Source of the DNA: an uncultured Lachnospiraceae bacterium
GTDB taxonomy: Bacteria > Bacillota_A > Clostridia > Lachnospirales > Lachnospiraceae
DNA: 64,000 bases
Direction of reading: 5' to 3'
Assembly (NCBI GenBank): GCA_905207905.1
Contig: CAJLNC010000002.1
Coordinates: 1 to 64,000, forward strand
Numbering within the stretch: position 1 is the stretch's first letter; the number at the start of each line of letters is the position of its first letter. The position numbers and the translations under genes are program-made. This document shows, in pieces, positions 52,256 through 60,372 of the stretch. The notes below the pieces were generated by a model. It made no database searches and was not told the DNA's origin. It saw only the letters and a program-made list of their open reading frames with translations.

Positions 52256-52293
52256 TGTTGGAACGTAAGAGAAGTTTAAATGAGAAGCCGTTG

Positions 52294-52340
52294 CACCGCA
52301 AATGCGTCTCCCTAAGGGAGCTGTCGTTTGCGGTGTTTTT
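52294..52340 (+). terminator. Riboswitch-controlled terminator
   Basis: CACCGCAAA (52294-52302) pairs with TTTGCGGTG (52327-52335), an inner CTCCCT/AGGGAG stem, then TTTTT. It sits 17 bases before the NhaC start codon and is the expected expression platform. Confidence 0.9.
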
Positions 52341-52356
52341 GAGAGGAGAGAACGAT

Positions 52357-53988
52357 ATGCGTAGCGGACGAAAGAAACTGGGCTGGCTGGGGGCAGCGGT
52401 GCTGCTGCTTGTGCTGGCTCTTGGCATGACGGCTTTTGGAGCAGAGGAGGGGACTGAATATGTAGCTCCTGTTTTTGGAACCTTTTGGTCTTTAATTCCA
52501 CCGGTGGTGGCCATCGGTCTGGCTTTGATTACCAAGGAGGTGTACAGTTCCCTGTTTTTGGGAATCCTGGTAGGCTCTGTTCTGTATTCTGGAATGAATT
52601 TTGAGCGAACCGTGACCCACATCTTCCAGGATGGGTTCATCGCAGTGCTGTCAGATAACTACAATGTGGGGATCCTGATTTTCCTGGTGATTTTGGGAGT
52701 TATGGTCTGCCTGATGAATCGGGCCGGCGGTTCTGCCGCTTTCGGACGGTTTGCCGCAAAGCGGATTAAGAGCCGTGTGGGCGCCCAGTTGGCCACTATT
52801 TTACTGGGAGTGCTTATCTTTATTGATGACTATTTTAACTGCCTTACTGTGGGAAGCGTGATGCGTCCGGTCACTGACCGATTCAAAGTGTCCAGAGCCA
52901 AGCTGGCGTATCTGATTGATGCCACAGCGGCGCCGGTTTGTATCATTGCCCCCATTTCCTCCTGGGCCGCAGCAGTTACCGGATTTGTGGAGGGGGAGGA
53001 CGGATTTTCTCTTTTTATTCGGGCGATCCCGTATAACTTTTATGCGATCCTTACCATTGTAATGATGGTTTCCATGGTAGTAATGAAGATGGAGTTTGGC
53101 TCCATGGCAAAACATGAGAAGAATGCACTGAAGGGAGACCTTTATACGACGCCCGGCCGTCCCTACGAAAATACCCAGGAGGAGAATATATCTGCAAAAG
53201 GTACTGTTTTGGATCTTCTGATTCCGATTCTTTCCCTGGTGGTGTGCTGTATTCTGGGAATGCTCTATACCGGCGGATTTTTTGCCGGTACGGATTTTGT
53301 CACAGCTTTCTCCAAGAGTGATGCTTCTCTGGGGTTGACATTGGGAAGCTTTTTCGGCCTGGTTATCACCATTGTGCTGTATCAGATCCGCCGGGTGCTA
53401 AGCTTCAAAGACTGCATGGGCTGCCTTCCGGAAGGATTCAAGGCAATGGTTCCGGCTATTCTGATTCTTACCTTTGCCTGGACTTTAAAGGCAATGACGG
53501 ACGGACTGGGAGCCAGTGAATTTGTGGAAACTTTGGTAAAAGGCGGGGCAGAAGGTCTGATGAATTTCCTGCCTGCGATTGTATTTTTGGTGGGCTGTCT
53601 TATGGCCTTTGCCACAGGAACCTCCTGGGGAACCTTTGGAATTCTCATTCCTATTGTAACAGATGCGTTTGCGGCTACGGATCCTCAGCTGATGATCATT
53701 GCGATCTCTGCCTGCATGGCAGGAGCGGTGTGCGGAGACCACTGTTCACCCATTTCCGATACCACCATTATGTCCTCAGCGGGAGCCCAGTGTGAGCATG
53801 TGAATCATGTGAGCACTCAGATACCGTATGCAGTATTGGCGGCGGCAGTATCCTTTGTCTCTTACCTGATTGCAGGGTTCGTAAAGACGGCATGGATCGC
53901 ACTTCCAGCAGCAGTGCTGTTGATGATTCTTACGTTGGTGGTACTGAGAGCAACCGGACTGGCAGTGTCCACCAGTGCGGAAAAATAG
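52357..53988 (+). CDS. NhaC-family antiporter, predicted lysine transporter
   Basis: 543 residues from the ATG at 52357 (GAGAGGAG upstream); longer readings run back into the terminator. The N-terminal helix resembles a signal sequence (LVLALGMTAFGAEE), followed by about 12 transmembrane segments of the Na+/H+ antiporter NhaC family, with the conserved IDDYFNCLTVG segment and GTSWGTFGILIPI. NhaC-type genes behind lysine riboswitches have been proposed as lysine importers (lysW). The riboswitch here supports lysine over simple sodium/proton exchange. Single-gene unit. Confidence 0.93.
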   Translation: MRSGRKKLGWLGAAVLLLVLALGMTAFGAEEGTEYVAPVFGTFWSLIPPVVAIGLALITKEVYSSLFLGILVGSVLYSGMNFERTVTHIFQDGFIAVLSDNYNVGILIFLVILGVMVCLMNRAGGSAAFGRFAAKRIKSRVGAQLATILLGVLIFIDDYFNCLTVGSVMRPVTDRFKVSRAKLAYLIDATAAPVCIIAPISSWAAAVTGFVEGEDGFSLFIRAIPYNFYAILTIVMMVSMVVMKMEFGSMAKHEKNALKGDLYTTPGRPYENTQEENISAKGTVLDLLIPILSLVVCCILGMLYTGGFFAGTDFVTAFSKSDASLGLTLGSFFGLVITIVLYQIRRVLSFKDCMGCLPEGFKAMVPAILILTFAWTLKAMTDGLGASEFVETLVKGGAEGLMNFLPAIVFLVGCLMAFATGTSWGTFGILIPIVTDAFAATDPQLMIIAISACMAGAVCGDHCSPISDTTIMSSAGAQCEHVNHVSTQIPYAVLAAAVSFVSYLIAGFVKTAWIALPAAVLLMILTLVVLRATGLAVSTSAEK

Positions 53989-54067
53989 GGAAAATGCAGT
54001 GTGAAAAAACACTTGCAATTAGAAGCGAATTCCAGTACAATAAAAAGCGATATAAAAAAATAAAACA

Positions 54068-54150
54068 GACGGGAGCTTGTATGACAGGCTGAGAGGAAGG
54101 TATGACCTTCGACCGATAACCTGATTTGGATAATGCCAACGTAGGGATGC
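54068..54150 (+). ncRNA. TPP riboswitch (THI element)
   Basis: Canonical THI-box blocks: GGGAGC (54071), GGCTGAGAGGAAGG, ACCTTCGACC, CCTGATTTGGATAATGCCA and CGTAGGGA (ending 54147). It binds thiamine pyrophosphate and controls the five-gene thiamine operon downstream through the following terminator. Confidence 0.97.
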
Positions 54151-54169
54151 CTGGAATAGGACTATTTAG

Positions 54170-54205
54170 CGGAAGCTGCCAGATTAGGCGGCTTCCGTTT
54201 TTTTT
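54170..54205 (+). terminator. Terminator of the TPP riboswitch
   Basis: 11-bp stem CGGAAGCTGCC/GGCGGCTTCCG (one G-U pair), loop AGATTA, then eight T's. It lies 20 bases after the aptamer. Confidence 0.92.
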
Positions 54206-54237
54206 GTTTCATAGGAATGTCCTTCCTATGAAACAAA
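54203..54237. repeat. Palindromic repeat, copy 1
   Basis: 15-base arms (54203-54217 and 54223-54237; core TTTCATAGGAA/TTCCTATGAAA) around a 5-base loop, directly after the riboswitch terminator. A second copy with the same core lies at 59401-59431. The rest of 54238-54456 has no gene. Confidence 0.75.
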
Positions 54238-54456
54238 ATGCTTGGCAGGATCGCACTGCGGCGGGCAGGGAAGCCGTTCTGTGATGGAAAGGGAGTGAAA
54301 AGAGGATTCCCGATTGTTTCGGGCGGATAGAAGGGGAGCGCCTTGTGTCTTGTATTTTGCGATGGGAACCCGTGTTTCGGGGTGAGAGGAGAAAAGAGAT
54401 TCTCGACCGGGCGGGGCTTTCGGGCTTCGTACAAAATACGAAAAGAGGATGATGAA

Positions 54457-55173
54457 ATGAAAGATCCTAAAGGATTGTTAAAAATGGTTGTGCTGTCGAT
54501 GTTTGTAGGCTTGGGTGTGGTGATTTCTCCTATTCTGAGGGTGGAGGGAATGTGCCCCATGGCCCATTTTATCAATGTGGTATGCGGGGTGTTTCTTGGC
54601 CCTTGGTACGCACTGCTGTGTGCCATTCTCATTGGCATCATAAGAATGGCGCTGATGGGGATCCCTCCGCTGGCTCTTACAGGAGCTGTGTTTGGAGCCT
54701 TTCTCTCAGGGATGTTCTATCAGATGTCCAGGGGGAAACTGATGGCAGCAGTGATTGGCGAGGTGATCGGAACGGGTCTGATCGGAGCGGTCGTTTCCTA
54801 TCCGGTTATGACGTTTTTGTGGGGAAAGGAAGGATTGAGCTGGCTTTTTTATGTTCCTTCTTTTGTCTGCGGAACCCTGATCGGAGGAAGCATTGGATAT
54901 CTCTTTTTGCGCAAGCTGGCAGATAACGGAATGCTGGCAAGACTTCAGGAGATGTTAGGATCGAAAAGCTATACGGATCAGAGCAGTGTCCTGTCTCAGG
55001 CAGTGACCATTGCAGCGCTGGGAGCGGCAGGCTTCGTTGTGGTGAAAATAAGTGAAGACCTGTTTTCCCTCACTGCTCCGGCATGGTCCTTTCTGGCTTA
55101 TGGGTTGCTGGCAGTCTTTCCGGCAGCCGGTATCATTTATTACATAACGAAAAAAATGAAAAGGGTTCACTAA
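54457..55173 (+). CDS. thiW: Thiazole ECF transporter substrate-binding subunit ThiW
   Basis: 238 residues from the ATG at 54457 (AAGAGGATGATGAA upstream). Five to six transmembrane helices with ThiW motifs: VGLGVVISPILRVEGMCPMAHFINVVCGVFLGP and ALMGIPPLALTGAVFGAFLSG, here cited in parts (core VEGMCPMAHF and LTGAVFGAF). Typical ThiW is about 160-170 residues; the extra ~65 C-terminal residues include another hydrophobic segment. It captures hydroxyethylthiazole for ECF-module import. First gene of the TPP-controlled operon. Confidence 0.88.
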   Translation: MKDPKGLLKMVVLSMFVGLGVVISPILRVEGMCPMAHFINVVCGVFLGPWYALLCAILIGIIRMALMGIPPLALTGAVFGAFLSGMFYQMSRGKLMAAVIGEVIGTGLIGAVVSYPVMTFLWGKEGLSWLFYVPSFVCGTLIGGSIGYLFLRKLADNGMLARLQEMLGSKSYTDQSSVLSQAVTIAALGAAGFVVVKISEDLFSLTAPAWSFLAYGLLAVFPAAGIIYYITKKMKRVH

Positions 55174-55977
55174 ATGATAGAAACAATCAGAGAAAAGGTA
55201 AAAGAAACGAAGCCATTGGTTCACTGCATTACAAATCCCATTTCCATTCATCAGTGCGCCAACACAGTTCTGGCAGTGGGAGCCCGCCCCATTATGGCAG
55301 AGCATCCGGATGAAGTGGAGGAGATTACGGCAACAGCAAAAGCAGTGCTGCTGAACTTGGGAAATATTACAGATGTCCGGATGGAGTCCATGCTTCGTTC
55401 CGGGAGAACTGCAAAAAAATATCAGATTCCTGTTATTTTGGACGCAGTGGGAGCGGCCTGCTCCAGGCTGCGAAAAGCCTTTGCCACAGAACTGCTTTCA
55501 GGGGGCATCCCCACGGTTGTGAAGGGGAACTATTCGGAGATCCAGGCGCTGTACCGGGAAACGTATGCTGCGTCAGGGGTGGATGCGGAAGATTCCCTGA
55601 CAGAAGAGCAGATCAGACCGACAGCAGCCGCTCTGGCAAAAAGAGATCGCTGCATTGTCCTGGCCACCGGGAAAACAGATCTTATCACAGACGGAAAGCA
55701 GATGATCTTTGTGAAAAACGGCACTCCTATGCTGACAACAGTCACCGGAACAGGATGTATGCTGGGCGCTTTGTGCGCCAGCTATCTGACAGCAGGAAAA
55801 GGGCTGTACGGGGCAGCGGCAGCCTGTGGGGTTCTTGGAATCTGCGGAGAATTGGCAGAGACCGGGAAGGGATCCGGCAGTTTTATGGTGAGTCTGATGG
55901 ATCATTTGTCTACAATGAGCAGGGAGGAGCTGGAAAGAAATCTGGATATGGAGGTGAAAGAAATTGCAGGGGTTTGA
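55174..55977 (+). CDS. thiM: Hydroxyethylthiazole kinase
   Basis: 267 residues. ThiM motifs: PLVHCITNPISIHQCANTVLAVGARPIM near the N-terminus (for example NPISIHQCANT), ATGKTDLITDG, and TVTGTGCMLGAL with the catalytic Cys. It phosphorylates the thiazole moiety salvaged by ThiW. Starts directly after thiW with no gap, and its 3' end overlaps thiE by 14 bases. Confidence 0.96.
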   Translation: MIETIREKVKETKPLVHCITNPISIHQCANTVLAVGARPIMAEHPDEVEEITATAKAVLLNLGNITDVRMESMLRSGRTAKKYQIPVILDAVGAACSRLRKAFATELLSGGIPTVVKGNYSEIQALYRETYAASGVDAEDSLTEEQIRPTAAALAKRDRCIVLATGKTDLITDGKQMIFVKNGTPMLTTVTGTGCMLGALCASYLTAGKGLYGAAAACGVLGICGELAETGKGSGSFMVSLMDHLSTMSREELERNLDMEVKEIAGV

Positions 55978-56599
55978 TACGACCATGTATTTTATCACAG
56001 ACAGCAACGGTTTTGGGGAGGAAGAATTTCTAAGAAGGACGGAGGCGGCTCTTTTGGGGGGCGTGACGCTTCTGCAGCTTCGGGAAAAGGAAAAATCAGT
56101 AAGGGAATACATCGATCTGGCCAGGAAGGTGCATAGCCTGACCAGGAAATATGGGATTCCCATGATTATTGACGACCGGGTGGATGTGGCCATGGCGGTG
56201 GATGCAGAGGGAGTTCATCTGGGGCAGAGGGATTTTCCAGTGGATACGGCGAGAAAACTGCTGGGTGAGAAAAAGATCATAGGGGCAACCGCAAAGACCG
56301 TGGAACAGGCTTTGGAGGCTTACAAAAATGGGGCAGATTATCTGGGAGTGGGAGCCATCTATCCTACTACCACAAAGGTGAAAACCGTCCTGACCTCCAC
56401 CGATATGCTGAAGAAGATTTGTGAAGCAGTACCCATACCGGTGAATGCCATAGGAGGACTGAATAAGGAAAATCTGGGAGTCTTAAAAGGGATTTCCATA
56501 GCAGGTATCTGCGCGGTATCGGCGGTCATGAAAGCAGAAGATCCCAGGCTGGCAGCCATGGAGCTTCGGCAGGCAGTCGGAGAACTGACCGGTCGATAA
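55964..56599 (+). CDS. thiE: Thiamine-phosphate synthase
   Basis: 211 residues from a TTG at 55964, chosen because GGAGGTGA lies 7-8 bases upstream; a later ATG at 55985 would lack this. TIM barrel with ThiE motifs LLQLREKEKS, IDDRVDVAMAVDAEGVHLGQ, GADYLGVGAIYPTTTK and AIGGLNKEN. Joins HMP-pyrophosphate and thiazole phosphate to thiamine monophosphate. Overlap with thiM suggests coupled translation. Confidence 0.95.
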   Translation: MQGFDTTMYFITDSNGFGEEEFLRRTEAALLGGVTLLQLREKEKSVREYIDLARKVHSLTRKYGIPMIIDDRVDVAMAVDAEGVHLGQRDFPVDTARKLLGEKKIIGATAKTVEQALEAYKNGADYLGVGAIYPTTTKVKTVLTSTDMLKKICEAVPIPVNAIGGLNKENLGVLKGISIAGICAVSAVMKAEDPRLAAMELRQAVGELTGR

Positions 56600-56753
56600 G
56601 ATACCAAGGTACCGGAAAGCCAGAGTCAGAAGGATAAAAGACCGCAGAGAGAAATTTGAAGCAGCAAGAGAAACAGGATTATAAAATTATATTAAGATCG
56701 GTAACTGCAGAAACGTAAAAGACAGGAAGATGAAAGGAAACAGGGGAAGGAAG

Positions 56754-57581
56754 ATGAAAACAGCATTGACCATTGCAGGAAGTGATTGCAGCGGAGGTGC
56801 CGGGATCCAGGCGGATCTTAAGACCATGACCATGAACGGAGTGTATGCAATGAGTGTCATCACAGCGCTGACGGCACAGAATACAACTGGGGTGAGGGGA
56901 ATTCTGGAGATTCCGCCGGAATTTTTAAAGCAGCAGATCGACGCTGTATTTGAGGATATTGTGCCGGATGCGGTGAAGATCGGTATGGTTTCCTCCGAAA
57001 AGCTGATCCAGGTGATGGCACAGCGGCTGGAGTATTATGGGGTAAAAAGGCTGGTGGTGGATCCGGTGATGGTTTCCACCAGCGGCTGCAGATTGCTGGA
57101 GGAGAGGGCAATCCTGACGCTGACCGGAGAACTGTTTCCCCTGGCATCCCTTGTGACACCCAATATCCCGGAAGCGGAGCTGCTCTCAGGAATCACGATT
57201 TCCCGGAAAGAAGATATGGCGGAGGCGGCAAGAATCATAAATGAAAAATTTGGCTGTGCAGTGCTTTTGAAAGGGGGACATCGGGTCAATGATGCCAATG
57301 ATTTTCTCTACGAAAAAGGTGGCGGCTGCTGGTTTGAAGGAAAACGGGTGGATAATCCCAATACCCATGGAACCGGTTGTACGCTCTCCTCGGCCATAGC
57401 AGCAAATCTGGCCAAAGGATTTCCAATGGGAGAGTCTGTGAGACGGGGGAAGGAGTATATTTCCAAGGCTCTTGAGGCAAGACTGGATCTGGGAGCGGGT
57501 TCCGGTCCTATGCAGCACAATTTTGATTTGAGCGGCAGGTTTGCAGAGGAATACTGTCTGGAAAGGAATGAAAAATTATGA
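56754..57581 (+). CDS. thiD: Hydroxymethylpyrimidine/phosphomethylpyrimidine kinase
   Basis: 275 residues from the ATG at 56754 (GGGGAAGG upstream; an upstream ATG at 56730 is possible). Ribokinase-fold motifs: [41 protein letters not shown] and [15 protein letters not shown] with the catalytic Cys/Asp region. Phosphorylates HMP twice. It overlaps thiC by 4 bases. A 154-base gap to thiE shows no terminator, so it should belong to the same operon. Confidence 0.95.
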   Translation: MKTALTIAGSDCSGGAGIQADLKTMTMNGVYAMSVITALTAQNTTGVRGILEIPPEFLKQQIDAVFEDIVPDAVKIGMVSSEKLIQVMAQRLEYYGVKRLVVDPVMVSTSGCRLLEERAILTLTGELFPLASLVTPNIPEAELLSGITISRKEDMAEAARIINEKFGCAVLLKGGHRVNDANDFLYEKGGGCWFEGKRVDNPNTHGTGCTLSSAIAANLAKGFPMGESVRRGKEYISKALEARLDLGAGSGPMQHNFDLSGRFAEEYCLERNEKL

Positions 57582-58882
57582 GAAATTATAAGACACAGAT
57601 GGATGCAGCAAGAAAGGGAATTATCACGCCGCAGATGAAGGCGGTGGCAGCAAAAGAGTATTACAGGGAGGAGGATCTGAGGGAGCTGGTGGCCAGGGGC
57701 CAGGTGGTGATTTGCGCCAATAAGCGGCATACCTGTATAGACCCCAACGGAGTGGGCTCCATGCTGCGGACAAAAATCAATGTCAATCTGGGTGTCTCCA
57801 GAGACTGCAAGGACTATGAGGTGGAGATGAAAAAAGTGATGGCAGCGGTGGAGCTGGGAGCTGAGGCCATCATGGATCTTTCCTCTCATGGAAATACCCA
57901 GCCTTTCCGCAGAAAGCTTGTCAGCGAATGTCCGGCCATGATTGGGACAGTTCCTGTTTACGACAGCGTGATTCACTATCAGAGAGATCTTGCAACACTG
58001 ACAGCAAAGGATTTTATTGATGTCGTAAGGCTTCATGCGGAGGATGGGGTGGATTTTGTGACCCTTCACTGCGGGATTACCAGAAAGACTATTGAACAGA
58101 TCCGGCAACATAAAAGAAAGATGAACATTGTTTCAAGAGGCGGTTCCCTGGTGTTTGCCTGGATGAGCATGACTGGACAGGAAAATCCCTTTTACGAATA
58201 TTTTGACGAGATTCTGGAGATTTGCCGGGAATACGATGTGACCATCTCCCTGGGAGATGCCTGCCGGCCAGGATGCTTGGCAGATGGCAGCGATGTATGT
58301 CAGATCGAAGAACTGGTGCGCTTGGGAGAGCTGACAAAGCGGGCCTGGGAAAAGGATGTGCAGGTGATGGTGGAAGGGCCAGGACATCTGCCTTTAGATC
58401 AGATCGAGGCAAATATGAAGCTTCAGCAGACCATCTGCATGGGAGCGCCCTTCTATGTGCTTGGCCCCATCGTAACAGACATTGCTCCCGGATATGATCA
58501 TATTACCGGGGCCATCGGAGGGGCAGTGGCAGCTTCCGCTGGGGCAGCGTTTCTCTGCTATGTGACTCCGGCAGAGCATTTGGCCCTTCCCAATGTGGAG
58601 GATGTAAAACAGGGGATTATTGCTTCCAAAATCGCAGCCCATGCTGCGGACATTGCCAAAAAGGTTCCTCATGCCAGAGATCTGGATGATGCCATGGGAG
58701 ATGCGCGAAGAACCTTTGACTGGGAAAAGCAGTGGAAGTGTTCCATTGATCCGGAGACGGCAAAACGCATTCGGGCAGAGCGGGCACCGGAATATGAGGA
58801 CAGCTGCTCCATGTGCGGAAAGTTCTGCGCAGTGCGCAGCATGAACAAGGCGTTGAATGGAGAATATATTGATATTCTGTAG
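57578..58882 (+). CDS. thiC: Phosphomethylpyrimidine synthase
   Basis: 434 residues, the short clostridial form without the long N-terminal domain of E. coli ThiC. The radical-SAM cluster lies at the C-terminus as C-X2-C-X4-C (CSMCGKFC). Conserved segments: [29 protein letters not shown] and [12 protein letters not shown]. It rearranges aminoimidazole ribotide into HMP phosphate. It ends the TPP operon and supplies the pyrimidine branch, while the thiazole is salvaged (no thiG, thiH or thiS seen here). Confidence 0.97.
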   Translation: MRNYKTQMDAARKGIITPQMKAVAAKEYYREEDLRELVARGQVVICANKRHTCIDPNGVGSMLRTKINVNLGVSRDCKDYEVEMKKVMAAVELGAEAIMDLSSHGNTQPFRRKLVSECPAMIGTVPVYDSVIHYQRDLATLTAKDFIDVVRLHAEDGVDFVTLHCGITRKTIEQIRQHKRKMNIVSRGGSLVFAWMSMTGQENPFYEYFDEILEICREYDVTISLGDACRPGCLADGSDVCQIEELVRLGELTKRAWEKDVQVMVEGPGHLPLDQIEANMKLQQTICMGAPFYVLGPIVTDIAPGYDHITGAIGGAVAASAGAAFLCYVTPAEHLALPNVEDVKQGIIASKIAAHAADIAKKVPHARDLDDAMGDARRTFDWEKQWKCSIDPETAKRIRAERAPEYEDSCSMCGKFCAVRSMNKALNGEYIDIL

Positions 58883-58894
58883 CAGAAAAAAAGA

Positions 58895-58922
58895 TTGAAA
58901 AATAAAAAATTTCGTGTATACT
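58895..58922 (+). promoter_or_regulatory. Predicted promoter before the small membrane protein gene
   Basis: -35 TTGAAA (58895-58900), 16-base spacer, -10 TATACT (58917-58922). Confidence 0.65.
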
Positions 58923-58982
58923 GGATAGTAGGAAAAAACAGGGTTTGGAGTTTTCCAGATCTGGTGTAAGGAGCGTATTCGT

Positions 58983-59234
58983 ATGAGTCAGGCAAAAGTG
59001 GACCGTTATAAAGAAGAAAAGAAAAACCGGGAAAAGATTATGAAAAAGCAGAAGATGGAATGGCTGCTGACCAAGATTGGTCTTTGCGTATTTGGTGTGG
59101 CAGTATTGGGCTGGGCAGGCTTTTCCGTGTATCAGAGTATGACAGCAGAACCTCAGTCAGCAGTAGAGCTGGAGAATTATACGGTGGATACCGGGGCTTT
59201 GGATGAATATCTCAACGGGCTGACACAGGAATAA
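58983..59234 (+). CDS. Small single-pass membrane protein
   Basis: 83 residues. A basic, helical N-terminus (~1-28, VDRYKEEKKNREKIMKKQ) is followed by one transmembrane helix (~29-50, LLTKIGLCVFGVAVLGWAGF) and a short acidic outer part. Orientation by charge: N-terminus inside. No family recognised. Strong AAGGAG site. It precedes the ZTP riboswitch; no functional link is evident. Confidence 0.75.
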   Translation: MSQAKVDRYKEEKKNREKIMKKQKMEWLLTKIGLCVFGVAVLGWAGFSVYQSMTAEPQSAVELENYTVDTGALDEYLNGLTQE

Positions 59235-59299
59235 GAAAGATACAGAAGTTTTTCGGATTTCGGGCTTGATTTTTCGGAAAAAGAATGATATTGTGTAAG

Positions 59300-59373
59300 T
59301 ACTCATACGACTGACGGAAGTGGAATTGACCACAGGGAGTATGAGGTGATTGAGAAGCCGACCGTCTGGGCAT
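59300..59373 (+). ncRNA. ZTP/ZMP riboswitch (pfl motif)
   Basis: pfl-motif blocks: stem ACTCATAC with GTATGAG, CGACTGACGG, GGAATTGACCACAGGGAG, and the downstream GCCGACCGTCTGGGCA. It senses the purine intermediate ZMP and its triphosphate, which build up when 10-formyl-tetrahydrofolate is short. The genes that follow handle exactly this intermediate. The 3' half merges with the terminator. Confidence 0.93.
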
Positions 59374-59400
59374 TGTGAGAATGTCCGGGCGGTTTTTTTT
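59361..59400 (+). terminator. Terminator of the ZTP riboswitch
   Basis: 13-bp stem (59361-59373 with 59380-59392, three G-U pairs) followed by eight T's. Its left arm contains the conserved CTGGGCA of the aptamer, so ligand binding and termination exclude each other. Confidence 0.9.
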
Positions 59401-59431
59401 CATTTCATAGGAAATTCGATCCTATGAAATG
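59401..59431. repeat. Palindromic repeat, copy 2
   Basis: Arms CATTTCATAGGA and TCCTATGAAATG around a 7-base loop, directly after the ZTP terminator; flanking T and A tracts extend the pairing. Same core as 54203-54237. The remainder of 59432-59539 has no gene. Confidence 0.75.
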
Positions 59432-59539
59432 GAAAAAAACCGCAGGATTGCAAAGTGGCGCGCAAAACAAAGACAGCAGAGGCGCACTGACGGAACTTGC
59501 ATATGGTACAGACTCACTGGAGAGAGAGGAGAAAGATCT

Positions 59540-60256
59540 ATGGAAAAAATTTCTTTGGAGCAGGAGTTAAAGTCCAACAGCTATCCCGGAAGAGGGATTG
59601 TGATCGGCCGTTCGGCAGACGGTACAAAGGCTGTGGCAGCGTATTTTATTATGGGAAGAAGCGAGAACAGCAGGAACCGGATTTTTGTGGAAGAAGGATC
59701 GGGAATCCGCACCCAGGCTTTCGATCCCTCCAAGCTGGTGGATCCCAGCCTGATCATTTATGCTCCGGTGCGGGTTCTTGGAAATAAGACCATTGTGACC
59801 AACGGAGATCAGACGGATACCATTTATGAAGGAATGGATCATCAGCTCACCTTTGAGCAGTCCTTGAGAAGCAGGGAGTTCGAGCCGGATGCGCCCAACT
59901 ACACCCCCAGAATTTCCGCAGTGATGCACGTGGAGAATGGCGCCTACAGCTATGCCATGTCGATTTTAAAGAGCAACAACGGAGATCCTTCCGCCTGCAA
60001 TCGTTATACTTTTGCTTATGAGAACTGTGTGGCAGGAGAGGGACACTTCATCCATACCTACAAAAATGACGGAAATCCTCTTCCCAGCTTTGAGGGAGAA
60101 CCTAAACTGGTGAGTATTCCCGATGATATGGAGGCTTTCACGGACCTGCTGTGGAACAGCCTGAATGAGGATAATAAAGTATCCTTATTTGTGCGGTATA
60201 TTGATATTGCAACAGGCGCTTATGAGACAAAGATTGTAAATAAAAATCAGAGATAA
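59540..60256 (+). CDS. IMP cyclohydrolase, PurO-like
   Basis: 238 residues from the ATG at 59540 (GAGAGGAG upstream). It matches the archaeal-type IMP cyclohydrolase (PurO) fold and not the PurH N-terminal domain: NSYPGRGIVIGRSADG, AYFIMGRSENSRNR and the YEGMDHQLTF region. It closes the FAICAR ring to IMP. It pairs with a separate AICAR formyltransferase downstream, the split arrangement in place of bifunctional PurH. Controlled by the ZTP riboswitch. Confidence 0.92.
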   Translation: MEKISLEQELKSNSYPGRGIVIGRSADGTKAVAAYFIMGRSENSRNRIFVEEGSGIRTQAFDPSKLVDPSLIIYAPVRVLGNKTIVTNGDQTDTIYEGMDHQLTFEQSLRSREFEPDAPNYTPRISAVMHVENGAYSYAMSILKSNNGDPSACNRYTFAYENCVAGEGHFIHTYKNDGNPLPSFEGEPKLVSIPDDMEAFTDLLWNSLNEDNKVSLFVRYIDIATGAYETKIVNKNQR

Positions 60257-60372
60257 AGGTCAGAGAGCAATCCGTTATTTAAAAGCAGTAGCTATAAACA
60301 GCGCTTAAATTTAGAAATCAAGACAAGCAATTCATTTCAGAGATCAAGGTCAGAAGAAAGAGGAGGATTCAA

